Shown one piece after another: positions 9,085 to 17,152 of a stretch of DNA of 64,000 nt. This DNA comes from CAYMYN01 sp964394665 (lineage in GTDB: Bacteria > Planctomycetota > UBA1135 > GCA-002686595). Made by a program: the position numbers and the translations under genes. The DNA is taken from assembly GCA_964394665.1 (NCBI GenBank), contig CAYMYN010000004.1, positions 62,001-126,000 on the forward strand. Direction: 5' to 3'. The notes beneath the pieces are model-generated. The model made no database searches. It was not told the DNA's origin and saw only the letters and a list, made by a program, of their open reading frames with translations. The stretch's first letter is position 1, and the number at the start of each line of letters is the position of its first letter.

Positions 9085-11571
9085 ATGCGCCCCGAACCCC
9101 TCCGCCGATTCCCGGCCCTGCTGCCGCTCCTCCTGGCCCTCCTGCTGCCGGCTCTGCCGGCCTGCCGGACCGAAGCGGCGGTGCACCCGGCGCGGGCGCG
9201 GGCCGAGGTCCAGGCGAGCCGCCGGGAGCCCGTCGACGCCGAGCACTACGCCCTGGAGATCGAGCTCGACCCCGACCGCGAGACCCTCGTGGCCACGTGC
9301 ACCGTGCGACTGTGGGCGCTGGAGGACGGCCTGCGGTCGGTGGGCCTCGACTTCGAGGGCCTGGTGGTGGACGGGGTGCGCGACGGCGCGGGCCGACCCC
9401 TCGACCACGCCCATCGCGCCGGGCGCCTCACGGTGCAGCTCACCCGGGCCCTGCGCCGGGGCGACTTCGTCGAGCTCGCGATCCGCTACTCCGGCCGCCC
9501 GCAGAAGGGCCTGTACTTCGCCGGCCACCGCGCCGGCCGCGCGACGCAGGTCTTCACCCAGGGCGAGTGCGAGGACGCCCGCTGGTGGTTCCCCTGCATC
9601 GACCAACCCGCGGACCGCGCCACGAGCGAGGTTCGCGTGACCATGCCCGCCCACTGGACCTCCGTGGCGGCCGGGGAGCGCATCGACCAACGCGTCGAGG
9701 GCGCGCGCCGCACCGAGCACTGGCGCATGAGCTTCCCGCACCCGCCCTACCTCGTGACGCTGGTTGCGGGGGAGTTCGCCCTGCGCGAGCGCGACCACGG
9801 CGGCCTGCCCCTGATGTTCCTGGTCGAGCCGGGCTTCGAGCCGTGGCTGGAGACGGCCTTCGCCGAGACGGAGGCCGCCCTCGACTTCCTGGCCGAGTTC
9901 AGCGGCCAGCGCTATCCGTACCCCAAGTACGCCCAGGCCTGCGTCGAGAACTTCCCCTTCGGCGGCATGGAGAACATCTCGGCCAGCACCCTGACCCGCA
10001 AGACGCTGCGCGACGAGCGCGGCCGGCGCGACGGGGACTCGACGGGTCTGGTGGTGCACGAGGCCGCGCACCAGTGGTTTGGCAACCTGCTCACGTGCCG
10101 CGACTGGTCCCACGTCTGGCTCAACGAGGGTTTTGCGACCTACGCCACCCTGCTCTACTTCGAGCGCACCCGCGGCGCGGACGCGTTCCGCATCGCCGTG
10201 CGCGACGCCCAGGAGAGCTACGTGGCGAGCGACCGCGGCGAGACCCGCCGGGCGATGGTGCACGACGTCTACCGCGACCCGCTGGACCTCTTCTTCAGCG
10301 GCCACGCCTACGCCGGCGGCGCCGCGCGGCTGCACCTGTTGCGCAACGTGCTGGGCGAGCGCGACTTCCTGCGCGGCGTGCGCCTGTTCGTCGCCGATCA
10401 CATCGGTCGCGGGGTCGTCACCGACGACCTGCGCCTGGCCCTCGAGGAGGCCTCCGGGCGCGACCTGCGACGTTTCTTCGAGCAGTGGTTCCATTCCCCG
10501 GGGTTCCCCGTCTTCCAGGTCGAGACCAGCTACGACCGGCGCGCGCGCGAGGTCGTCGTGAGCGTCGAGCAGCTCCAGGATCCGGGCGGCGGCACGCCGG
10601 CCGCCTTCGAGGTGCCGGTCGACGTCGAGGTACGCACCGCCACCGGAGCGCGCGTCGAACGCTTCGAGCTGCGCCAGCGGCGCCAGGTGCTGCGCGTCCC
10701 GTCCGACGAGCCGCCGCGTTGGGTGCGCTTCGACGCCGCGGAGGCGATTCCCAAGGAGCTGCGCCAGACGCGCTCCACGGAGGAGTGGTCGGCCCTGGCC
10801 GCCGAGTGCGAGCATCCGGCCGCGCGCCGCGACGCGTTCCAAGCCCTGGGCGAGGCCCTCGCGTCCGCCGACGATGCGCGCGCGGAGTCCCTGCGGACGA
10901 CGATCGCCGCCGGCCTCGCCAGCGACCCCGTGGCCGCCGTGCGCGTCGCCGCGGCGGTTGCGTTGGGGCGCCGGGCCGATGCCCCGGGCCGCGGGCCCCT
11001 GCTGGCCGCCGCCACGGCCGACCCCGAGGCGTCGGTGCGCATCGCGGCCCTGCGCGCCCTCGAGGCCTTCGTGCCCGACGCGGAGCTCGCGACGGCCGCG
11101 GAAGCCGCCTTCGAGCAGGGTTTCTCGTGGAACACGATGGCGGCCGCGGCGGGCCTGCGGGCCAAGGCGCGCCCGCAGGACGCCTTCGAATGGCTGCGGG
11201 CCCGCCTGGGGCTGGCCTCGCCCCACGATGCGTTGCGCGCCGAGTTGCTCGCGCACCTGGCGCGGCTGGAGGATCCGCGCGTGCCGATCGAGCTCCTGCG
11301 CTGGACGCGCGACCTGGGCGCCGGCGTGCAAGCGCGGGCCGCGGCGGTGCGTGGGCTCGGGCGTCACGTGCGCAGCGATCCGGAGGTGCGCACGGTCCTG
11401 GTGGAGCTCCTGACGTCGCGCGCCTTCCGTTTGCGGGCCGCGGCCCTGGACGGGCTGGCCGAGGGACCGACCCCCGAGGTGTTGCGGGCCCTCGAGGCGC
11501 ACTACGCACGCTCCCTGTTCCCGCCCGAGAAGCGGCGCATCGAACGAGTCTTCCAAGCCCTGACGCCGTGA
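9085..11571 (+). CDS. M1-family aminopeptidase lipoprotein with C-terminal HEAT-like repeats
   Basis: An 828-residue M1 metallopeptidase that removes N-terminal residues from peptides. The N-terminus has a lipoprotein signal (LLLALLLPALPAC), so it is probably anchored to a membrane on the outer side. The exopeptidase motif FGGMEN is at residues 293-297. The zinc site HEAAHQWFGN gives His325, Glu326 and His329, with Glu348 in WLNEGFATY. The transition-state Tyr is likely in HAYAGGAARLH. After about residue 560 come Ala-rich helical pairs (for example DPVAAVRVAAAVALGRRA) that look like HEAT repeats. It stands alone between two divergent or unlinked neighbours, with a 137-nt gap after it. Confidence 0.93.
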   Translation: MRPEPLRRFPALLPLLLALLLPALPACRTEAAVHPARARAEVQASRREPVDAEHYALEIELDPDRETLVATCTVRLWALEDGLRSVGLDFEGLVVDGVRDGAGRPLDHAHRAGRLTVQLTRALRRGDFVELAIRYSGRPQKGLYFAGHRAGRATQVFTQGECEDARWWFPCIDQPADRATSEVRVTMPAHWTSVAAGERIDQRVEGARRTEHWRMSFPHPPYLVTLVAGEFALRERDHGGLPLMFLVEPGFEPWLETAFAETEAALDFLAEFSGQRYPYPKYAQACVENFPFGGMENISASTLTRKTLRDERGRRDGDSTGLVVHEAAHQWFGNLLTCRDWSHVWLNEGFATYATLLYFERTRGADAFRIAVRDAQESYVASDRGETRRAMVHDVYRDPLDLFFSGHAYAGGAARLHLLRNVLGERDFLRGVRLFVADHIGRGVVTDDLRLALEEASGRDLRRFFEQWFHSPGFPVFQVETSYDRRAREVVVSVEQLQDPGGGTPAAFEVPVDVEVRTATGARVERFELRQRRQVLRVPSDEPPRWVRFDAAEAIPKELRQTRSTEEWSALAAECEHPAARRDAFQALGEALASADDARAESLRTTIAAGLASDPVAAVRVAAAVALGRRADAPGRGPLLAAATADPEASVRIAALRALEAFVPDAELATAAEAAFEQGFSWNTMAAAAGLRAKARPQDAFEWLRARLGLASPHDALRAELLAHLARLEDPRVPIELLRWTRDLGAGVQARAAAVRGLGRHVRSDPEVRTVLVELLTSRAFRLRAAALDGLAEGPTPEVLRALEAHYARSLFPPEKRRIERVFQALTP

Positions 11572-11708
11572 GCGGCCGAGGAGGGCAGCGACGTGCGGCC
11601 CCCCAGGGACCTGCTGCCTGGTCGCCAGGCGCGGCCGTCGCGCGGAGCGTGGGAGTTCCGCCCACACCCTGAGCCCCTGCCGCGCACGACGCCCGACCAC
11701 CCCCGCGC

Positions 11709-12164
11709 GTGACCGACGCCGATCCGAAGCTGCTGGCCGAGATGCGCCTGGCCCTCCTGGGCGAGTACGGCGCCGAGGCTGCCTACCGATCGCTCGGGCG
11801 GCGCGTGACCGACCGGGAGCTGCGCGACCTGCTCGGCCGCCTGGTCGAGGAGGAGCGCGCGCAGGCGGAGCGGCTCGCGGCCCTGATGCGCGCCCTGGGG
11901 GGCAAGCCGCCGCGCGGGAGCCTGCGCCGCCGGCTCGCCGCGCGGGCGCTGGTCGGCGCCACGCGCGTCACCGGCCCCCGCTTCGCCCTGCGGGTGTGTC
12001 GCGAGGCCGAGGAGACCGCCGCGCGCTGGTACCGCGAATACGCCAACCACCTGGCCCGGACGGGCAACCTCGCGGCGGCGCGCGAGTGCGAGGAGCTGCG
12101 GGCGGTCAAGGAACGCCACGCGCGGTTGCTCGGTCCGTTCGTGGCCGCCATGGGCGATGGGTGA
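11709..12164 (+). CDS. Ferritin-like four-helix protein
   Basis: A 151-residue all-helical protein starting at GTG 11709. Its two halves resemble the ferritin-like fold: LGEYGAEAAYRSLGRR with VEEERAQAERL in the first, and CREAEETAARWYREYANHL with ELRAVKERHARLL in the second. Glu residues fall at positions expected for a di-iron centre, but the first ExxH-type motif reads EERAQ, with Gln in place of His. Metal binding may therefore be altered. No signal or membrane segment. It converges with the small antitoxin gene. Alternatives are a COQ7- or rubrerythrin-like oxidase or storage protein; the sequence does not decide. Confidence 0.6.
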   Translation: MTDADPKLLAEMRLALLGEYGAEAAYRSLGRRVTDRELRDLLGRLVEEERAQAERLAALMRALGGKPPRGSLRRRLAARALVGATRVTGPRFALRVCREAEETAARWYREYANHLARTGNLAAARECEELRAVKERHARLLGPFVAAMGDG

Positions 12165-12199
12165 ACGCCGCCCGGCGCGCGGCATCCGCGGCCGAGCGT

Positions 12200-12427
12200 T
12201 CACCGGCCCCCCGCGTCGAGGGACGCGAGTTCGTCGCAGTCGTCCTCGACGGCGAGCAACCGCTCGACCCGTTCCCGCTCGTCGATCGTGGCCTGATGGG
12301 CGCGCACGAGGAAACGCACGAACTCGCCCTCGTCGACGAAGGCGCCGCTGGCCAGGGCGCGCTCGACGATCGCGGCCAGGCCCGAGGGCAGGGAGACGTG
12401 CAGGGTGCGGGGTAGGGCGTTGGTCAT
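12200..12427 (-). CDS. ParD/CopG-like ribbon-helix-helix protein (orphan antitoxin-like)
   Basis: A 75-residue protein with an N-terminal beta strand (RTLHVSLPSGL) followed by two helices (AAIVERALASGAF and DEGEFVRFLVRAHQATID), the layout of ParD-type ribbon-helix-helix antitoxins. An acidic tail (LAVEDDCDELASLD) could be the toxin-binding part. No RelE/ParE-like or PIN toxin gene lies on either side. The gene is divergent from the selenoprotein gene 168 nt away, so it could bind that shared upstream region; this is inference only. It may instead be a stand-alone DNA-binding regulator. Confidence 0.6.
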   Translation of the reverse strand: MTNALPRTLHVSLPSGLAAIVERALASGAFVDEGEFVRFLVRAHQATIDERERVERLLAVEDDCDELASLDAGGR

Positions 12428-12582
12428 CGGCGCGGGTCCGAGCTGGGTCCTGGTGGTGCACGGGATGGAGCGGGAACGGGTACCGGCCCCTGCCGAACCG
12501 GTCCGACCCCACGACCGCAGCGGGGAGCGCCGGTTGCAGGTCGGCCCCGCGGATCCGTCGCTCGGTCGGCCCCCGCCCGCCG

Positions 12583-12588
12583 TACCCT
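12583..12588 (+). promoter_or_regulatory. -10 hexamer TACCCT placed for leaderless transcription of the selenoprotein gene
   Basis: TACCCT is followed by exactly 6 nt and then the ATG at 12595, so normal -10 to +1 spacing would start the transcript at or beside the A of ATG. The same layout occurs before hutI. No ribosome site is seen upstream of the ATG. Confidence 0.45.
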
Positions 12589-12594
12589 GCGCGC

Positions 12595-13170
12595 ATGGCA
12601 TGGATCCGACTCGTGTCCGAGGACGAAGCGCGCGGGCCGCTCGCCCGCAGCTACGAGGCCGCGCGCCGGCGCGCCGGGCGCGTCTACCGCATCGTGGCGG
12701 CGATGAGCCTCGCGCCGCGGGTGCTGAATGCCTCGATGGCGCTCTACGTCGAGCTGATGCGCGGCCCCGGAGCTCTCCCACGCGCCCAGCGCGAGCTGCT
12801 GGCCGTCGTCACCAGCCGCGCCAACCTGTGCCACTACTGAACGCAGGCGCACCTCTGGGATCTCCGTGCCGAGCTCCCGCACCTCGCTGAAGCCGACCGC
12901 GCGCGCCTGCTGGAGGCGCTGGCCGAGGATTGGCGCCGGGCCGAGCTGACGGCCCTCGAGCGCGCCCTCGCCGCCTACGCCGAGAAGCTCACCCGCACGC
13001 CGGCCGCGATGAACGCCGCCGACCTCGAGGAACTCCGCCGCCACGGCCTGGGCGACGTCGCGATCCACGAAGCCATCCAGATCGTCGCGTACTTCAACTA
13101 CATCAACCGCGTGGCCGACGCGATCCACATCGACCTCGAGCCCGAGATGGATCCCTACCCCGGGGAGTAG
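12595..13170 (+). CDS. AhpD-like peroxidase-family selenoprotein (in-frame TGA read as Sec82)
   Basis: A carboxymuconolactone-decarboxylase/AhpD-fold protein of the peroxidase-related type. Read from ATG 12595 to TAG 13168-13170, it is 191 residues with one in-frame TGA at 12838-12840. The TGA falls where the family has the second Cys of its CxxCxxxH redox motif: NLCHY-U-TQAH. Both sides match the family: SRANLCHY before, and ERALAAYAEKLTRTPAAM and VAYFNYINRVAD after. Codon use and frame continue unbroken to the TAG. A SECIS-like hairpin with GU in its loop follows at 12857-12878. AhpD-like selenoproteins with CxxU are known in bacteria. The alternative, a recent nonsense mutation of a Cys codon, is less likely given the hairpin. 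selA/B/C/D are not in the window. Confidence 0.82.
12857..12878 (+). promoter_or_regulatory. SECIS-like hairpin for selenocysteine insertion
   Basis: Arms GGGA-T-CTC (12857-12864) and GAG-C-TCCC (12871-12878) give 4 bp, a 1x1 T/C mismatch and 3 bp. They close a six-base loop CGTGCC. The loop contains GU at 12866-12867, about 25 nt after the TGA, inside the range known for bacterial SECIS elements bound by SelB. The hairpin lies within the coding sequence, as bacterial SECIS elements do. Confidence 0.65.
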
Positions 13171-13197
13171 GCCGGCTCGTCGCGCTCCGTCCCGCCC

Positions 13198-15843
13198 TCA
13201 CTCCTCGCGCAGGGTCACGAAGCGGCCGACGGGGCCCGTGTGCCGGGTGGTCGCGCCGGAGGGCCAGCGCACCTCGATCTGCGCTTCGCCCTCCGTCGGG
13301 CCCAGGCCGAAGTGCAGCTCGGGGGCGTTGCCGCCGAGGTAGCCCGTGCCGGCGGCGAGCACCTGCAGGAACTCGCGCCCGCCGGCCCGCACCGTGACCC
13401 GCGCCCCGATGGCGTGGGTGTTCGCGCCCCGGCCGCGCAGGCGCACGCCGAGCCAATCGCCCCTGCGCGGCGCCTGGCTCGCGAGCAGGCGCAGGCGGCC
13501 GTTGTTGGCGGTCACGAGCAGGTCCAGGGCGCCGTCCTGGTCGTAGTCGCAGGCGAGGGCCGCGCGCGAGGCGAGGGGGACACGCACGTCGGGTCCGGCG
13601 ATCCGCGAGAGATCCTCGAAGCGACCCGTGCCGTCGCCCCGGAACAGGTGATCGGGTTGGCCGACGCAGATGCCCGTGCCCTGGTAGTCGGGGCTGGTGT
13701 AGCCGTTGGCGACGAACAGGTCGAGGTGGCCGTCGAGGTCCAGGTCGAAGAACACGCAGCCCCAGCCGGTGACGCCCACGCTCGGCGGCCCGAGCCCCGC
13801 GCGCACGACGCCGTCGCGGAAGGTCGCGACGCGGTGGCGGCCCTCGCGGTGCACCACCAGGTTGTTGAGGTACAGGGCGTTCGCCTCGAGCTCCCAGTTC
13901 GTGAGGAACAGGTCCTCGTCGCCGTCGCCGTCCACGTCGCCCAGGGCCACGCCCATGCCGCCCCGGGGATCGTCCATGCCGGTCTGGAACGAGACGTCGC
14001 GAAAGGTCCCGTCGCCCTCGTTGCGCCACAGCACGTTGGGCGAGACGTCGTTGGCGACGTAGAGGTCGAGGTCCCCGTCGAGGTCGAAGTCCCAGAAGAC
14101 GGGCTGCATGCCGCGACCTTGCTCGTCGAGGAGGCCCAGCTCGGCGGTCGCGTCCTCGAAGGTGAAGGCCGGATCGACGGCGTCGGCCGAGCGATTGCGC
14201 AGGAAGACGTTGCGCTGGCCGGGGAAGGCGAAGGGCAGCATCTCGACCGGGTCCTCGCGGCGCAGGCCGGCGAGTTCCTCGGCGGGCGGCATCTTCGCCA
14301 GGTCGAAGTCGAGGTAACTGGTGACGTACAGATCGAGGTCGCCGTCGCCGTCGAAGTCGGCCGCCGCGACGCCCGCGCTCCACAGGTCTCCACCCACGCC
14401 CCAGGCCTCCGACACGTCGACGAAGGTCCCGTCCCCGCGGTTCTCGTAGAGCACGTCCGGGCCGTAGTTGGCGACGAACAGGTCGAGGTCGCCGTCGCCG
14501 TCGACGTCGAGGAACAACGCGGCCATGCCGGCGCCGGCGTGGTCGGTCCCCGAAGCGCGCGAGACGTCGGCGAAGGTGCCCTCGCCGAGGTTCTTCAGCA
14601 GGCGGTTGCGCGGCGGCGCGCTGCCCTCGCGCCCCGCGCCCTGCACGAGGTAGAGATCGACCCATCCGTCGCCGTCGAAGTCGCCGAAGGCCGCGCCGGG
14701 ACCCATGGTGGGGCGGATGTCGAGCTGTTCGTCCGGGCCCTCGAAATGCACGTCGACGACGCCGGCCAGCGCGGCGCGGTCGACCAGCAGCGGCGCCGAC
14801 GCGCGCGGGGCGTCCAGCCGAGCGGGCGCGGTCGCCGGCGCGGCGCCCATCGCGCGCCAACGCACCTCGAGCAGGAGGGTCTGGGTGCCCTCCACGCCCT
14901 CGAGTGCGGGATCGGGGAAGAGGAGCTCGAGGGCCGCCCCGGCGGGCAGGCCGATGCCCGGGCCGCCCTCCGCGAGCGCCGCGGGATCGGGGCGCTCGGC
15001 GCGCGCGTCCCCGAGGCGCACTTCGGGCCGCGCCGGACCCTGCTCCCGCCACGGGCGCGCCTCGAGGCCCTCGAGGGCGTGCAGGCGCGCGCCGCCCGGC
15101 GCCAACGGGCGCCAGGCGGAGTCGGCGGGGCGCTCGACCCGCGCCAGGAAGGCCTGGTCGAGCGCGGCTCCGACCAGCGTTCCCTCGACGCGCGCCGAGC
15201 CCGTCAGCCGCAGCGCGGCACGGTGTCTCGCCGGGAGTTCCCGGGCCGGTGCGTCGCGCAGCTCGAGCCGACCCGCGCCGGCGCCCTCGGGGAGCTCGGC
15301 GCCGATCAGGATCCAGTCGAGGCCCGTGCGTTCCTCGGGCGCCTCGAGCACGACCCGCGCGGGATCCAGGGCGTTCCCGTCCTGGCGCGCGAGCCAGGGC
15401 AAGGCGTCGCGCGCCTCGCCCGCGCCCGGCGCCTGGGCGGTGGCGCGGGAGGGCAGGGTCGGGGGGCCGACGAGCGCCGCTGCGCCGTCCAGGAACAATA
15501 CCTGCTGATCGGCGGCGTGGTCGAGGACCCGCGCGTGCACCCGCTCGACGTGCAGCGGGGCGCCGTCGGGCGCGACGAGCAGCACGGCCGTGCCGTCGCG
15601 TCCCCGGGCGAGCCGCACGACCCGTTCGGAGCGCGAGACCAGCGGCAGCAGCGCTCCACCTTCGGGTCGGAGCTCGGCGGCGAAGGCCCAGCCGACCTCG
15701 GTGCGCGCGTGGACGGCGAGCGCGCCGCCCGGCTCCGTCGCGCGCGGCGCGGGCTCCGCGGGGCCGCGGCGCGCGGCGGCCAGGGGCCAGGAGATCAGGG
15801 CGGCGAGCAGGAGTACGAGGGCGATCTGGGCGGTGCGGCGCAT
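13198..15843 (-). CDS. Secreted FG-GAP/VCBS-repeat protein with C-terminal ASPIC/UnbV domain
   Basis: An 881-residue exported protein of the CRTAC1-like type common in planctomycetes. After an N-terminal signal/anchor (ALVLLLAALISWPLAAA) and a ~330-residue region of unclear fold comes a run of seven or so FG-GAP blades. Each has a calcium loop such as DFDGDGWVDLY, DVDGDGDLDLF, DFDLDGDLDLY, DVDGDGDEDLF or DLDLDGHLDLF, consistent with an integrin-like beta-propeller. The last ~90 residues form the UnbV/ASPIC domain (GDWLGVRLRG, NTHAIGARV, GGNAPELHFGLG, VRWPSG). It probably acts in adhesion or extracellular binding; the function of the family is not settled. It converges with the selenoprotein gene 27 nt away. 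Confidence 0.9.
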   Translation of the reverse strand: MRRTAQIALVLLLAALISWPLAAARRGPAEPAPRATEPGGALAVHARTEVGWAFAAELRPEGGALLPLVSRSERVVRLARGRDGTAVLLVAPDGAPLHVERVHARVLDHAADQQVLFLDGAAALVGPPTLPSRATAQAPGAGEARDALPWLARQDGNALDPARVVLEAPEERTGLDWILIGAELPEGAGAGRLELRDAPARELPARHRAALRLTGSARVEGTLVGAALDQAFLARVERPADSAWRPLAPGGARLHALEGLEARPWREQGPARPEVRLGDARAERPDPAALAEGGPGIGLPAGAALELLFPDPALEGVEGTQTLLLEVRWRAMGAAPATAPARLDAPRASAPLLVDRAALAGVVDVHFEGPDEQLDIRPTMGPGAAFGDFDGDGWVDLYLVQGAGREGSAPPRNRLLKNLGEGTFADVSRASGTDHAGAGMAALFLDVDGDGDLDLFVANYGPDVLYENRGDGTFVDVSEAWGVGGDLWSAGVAAADFDGDGDLDLYVTSYLDFDLAKMPPAEELAGLRREDPVEMLPFAFPGQRNVFLRNRSADAVDPAFTFEDATAELGLLDEQGRGMQPVFWDFDLDGDLDLYVANDVSPNVLWRNEGDGTFRDVSFQTGMDDPRGGMGVALGDVDGDGDEDLFLTNWELEANALYLNNLVVHREGRHRVATFRDGVVRAGLGPPSVGVTGWGCVFFDLDLDGHLDLFVANGYTSPDYQGTGICVGQPDHLFRGDGTGRFEDLSRIAGPDVRVPLASRAALACDYDQDGALDLLVTANNGRLRLLASQAPRRGDWLGVRLRGRGANTHAIGARVTVRAGGREFLQVLAAGTGYLGGNAPELHFGLGPTEGEAQIEVRWPSGATTRHTGPVGRFVTLREE

Positions 15844-15870
15844 CGGTGAGGGGTGCGGGGGCCGCCGCGC

Positions 15871-15876
15871 ATCCTA
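15871..15876 (-). promoter_or_regulatory. Possible -10 hexamer TAGGAT for the FG-GAP/UnbV gene
   Basis: On the minus strand CCTAGGATGCGCGGC ends 27 nt before the ATG at 15843 (measured from the hexamer). The string TAGGATGCGCGGC also precedes the VWA gene at 17854, which supports a shared promoter element. Confidence 0.4.
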
Positions 15877-15923
15877 GGGTCCGTGTCCGGTTGCGCCGCA
15901 GGCAGTCCGCTGGAACGCACGCC

Positions 15924-15951
15924 ACCCCGCCCGGGTGGACCCGGGCGGGGT
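15924..15951. terminator. Perfect 12-bp inverted repeat at the contig edge (terminator-like)
   Basis: ACCCCGCCCGGG (15924-15935) and its exact complement (15940-15951) flank the loop TGGA. The hairpin abuts the N run, which probably marks where sequencing or assembly failed at this structure. It lies downstream of the minus-strand operon ending at 16006, so it could end that transcript. No T tract is visible on either side. Confidence 0.5.
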
Positions 15952-15961
15952 NNNNNNNNNN
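15952..15961. other. Assembly gap (10 N)
   Basis: Ten N join two contigs. The real distance is unknown. The left flank is a strong hairpin and the right flank is the 3' side of the small minus-strand gene at 16006. Confidence 0.98.
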
Positions 15962-16005
15962 CGCCCAGGGGGGCGGCCCCAGACGCTCGCTCCTCGCCGA
16001 CGGGT

Positions 16006-16233
16006 TCAGGTGAACTTCAGGTCGCGGATGTCGTCGATGCCGAAGTCGACGCTGACTTCCTGGTCGATGTTGATCAGGCGTCCCGTGCCCTTGAACGGGT
16101 TGAAGATCAAGGCGCCGACGACGATGCGGCCGTCCTTGAAGTGCATGGTGACCTTGTCGGCTGTGCGCGCGTTGAGAAGCATGTCGTAGATCTTCTCGGG
16201 CACGAGCTGACGGCTCTTGCGGGTGGTGGTCAT
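16006..16233 (-). CDS. Small protein with an Sm-like beta pattern, function unknown
   Basis: A 75-residue protein. A basic, helical N-terminus (TTTRKSRQLVPEKIYDMLLN) is followed by a compact beta-rich part, DKVTMHFKDGRIVVGALI and GTGRLINIDQEVSVDFGID. The VxxxFKDGRxxxGxL pattern and length recall an Sm/Hfq-like barrel, but this is only a resemblance and I cannot assign a family. Its composition differs from its neighbours in being rich in Ile, Asp and Lys, which suggests a conserved, constrained protein. It starts 20 nt after the Nudix stop on the same strand, so the two are probably one operon, ending near the hairpin at 15924-15951. Confidence 0.7.
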   Translation of the reverse strand: MTTTRKSRQLVPEKIYDMLLNARTADKVTMHFKDGRIVVGALIFNPFKGTGRLINIDQEVSVDFGIDDIRDLKFT

Positions 16234-16253
16234 GGGACGGAGTGGGGACCGGG

Positions 16254-16955
16254 TTACGGTGTCGGGACGGTAGCGAGGGAGTGGGGGAGGAGCTCGTCGA
16301 GGTGGTCGAGGAGCAAGGCGGACCAGGTCTCGTAGTTCGCGCCCTCCGCGCGCAGCGCGCGGAGCTGCGCCGGGGAGACCGGTCGCCCGTCGAGTTGTTC
16401 GGTCTCGCGGATCGCGACCGTCCCGTCGACGGTCACGATCTGGACGACCCCGACGTGCACGGCACCGACGGGGTTGCTGTCGTCGTTCAGGAGGCCGACG
16501 GTCGCGATCGAGTAGGCGCCCTGGATGGCGAGCTCCTCGTGCAGCTCGCGTTCGGTCGCGGCGGCCAGCGGGTGGCGGCCGGTCCCGTGGGGTTCGGCGC
16601 GCGGGTCACGGCGGCGGCTCCAGGTCGCCGCGTCCGCGTCGCAGGGTTCGACGTGGCCCCCGATCCCGATCGAGAGCTTCTGGTGCAGGCGCGCCTCGGA
16701 GCCGGCGCCCAGGCGGCGGGTCAGGAGCACCCCCTCGGCGGTGACGACGAGCGCGTAGGGGATCACCTGCTTGAGGGTGGGCGTGCGCTCGGCGTGGTCG
16801 CGCTCGACGAAGAACCCACGCTCCTGGACCAGGCGCTCGAAGGCCCGCGCCGCGTCCGTGGAATCGCCCCGCGGCCCGGACCCGAAGGCCTGGAATCCGT
16901 GCGGAGCGCACTCGGGGAAGAGCGCCTCCCGGGGAACGACGAGGACGAACTCCAT
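16254..16955 (-). CDS. Nudix hydrolase-family protein
   Basis: A 233-residue protein with an N-terminal segment (MEFVLVVPREALFPECAPHG) and a Nudix core from about residue 65. The Nudix box is split: IGIGGHVEP supplies the Gly end, then after a ~28-residue insertion comes ATERELHEELAI with the REUxEE glutamates that bind Mg2+. Such enzymes hydrolyse nucleoside diphosphates linked to another group; the insertion makes the substrate hard to predict. No Shine-Dalgarno is seen before the ATG. Instead a 12-nt direct repeat lies just upstream. It probably shares an mRNA with the small protein at 16006. Confidence 0.8.
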   Translation of the reverse strand: MEFVLVVPREALFPECAPHGFQAFGSGPRGDSTDAARAFERLVQERGFFVERDHAERTPTLKQVIPYALVVTAEGVLLTRRLGAGSEARLHQKLSIGIGGHVEPCDADAATWSRRRDPRAEPHGTGRHPLAAATERELHEELAIQGAYSIATVGLLNDDSNPVGAVHVGVVQIVTVDGTVAIRETEQLDGRPVSPAQLRALRAEGANYETWSALLLDHLDELLPHSLATVPTP

Positions 16956-16985
16956 GGGAGAGGTGGGCACCAGGGGAGAGGTGGG
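16956..16985. repeat. Two 12-nt direct repeats (GGGAGAGGTGGG) before the Nudix start
   Basis: GGGAGAGGTGGG occurs at 16956-16967 and again at 16974-16985, an 18-nt period, directly upstream of the Nudix ATG on the minus strand. It could be a protein-binding site or chance in G-rich DNA. Confidence 0.4.
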
Positions 16986-17152
16986 TCGGTCGGGGGCGGG
17001 CGCCGCGCGCCCGCGGAACGGCCGCGGGGGCCGTCCGGGGGGAGGTGAGGGCCGCTCGGGGAACGGCCGATCGGTGCCAGAAAGGGAGAAGATGGTACCC
17101 CCAGGGCCCGCGGGGAGCAAGATGCTGAGGGCGTGCCGGCCGGAGCCTACTA

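Noticed and set aside
8044..11700. 1218-residue open frame on the minus strand
   Set aside because: It is antisense to the M1 aminopeptidase, whose zinc site and exopeptidase motif are intact on the plus strand.
12100..12600. Toxin partner for the ParD-like protein
   Set aside because: Frames on both sides and strands show only the ferritin-like gene, the selenoprotein gene and shadow frames.
13500..14700. Repeated GTCGCCGTCGAGGTC-like strings as a tandem DNA repeat or CRISPR
   Set aside because: They encode the calcium loops of the FG-GAP blades, are unevenly spaced and differ at third positions.
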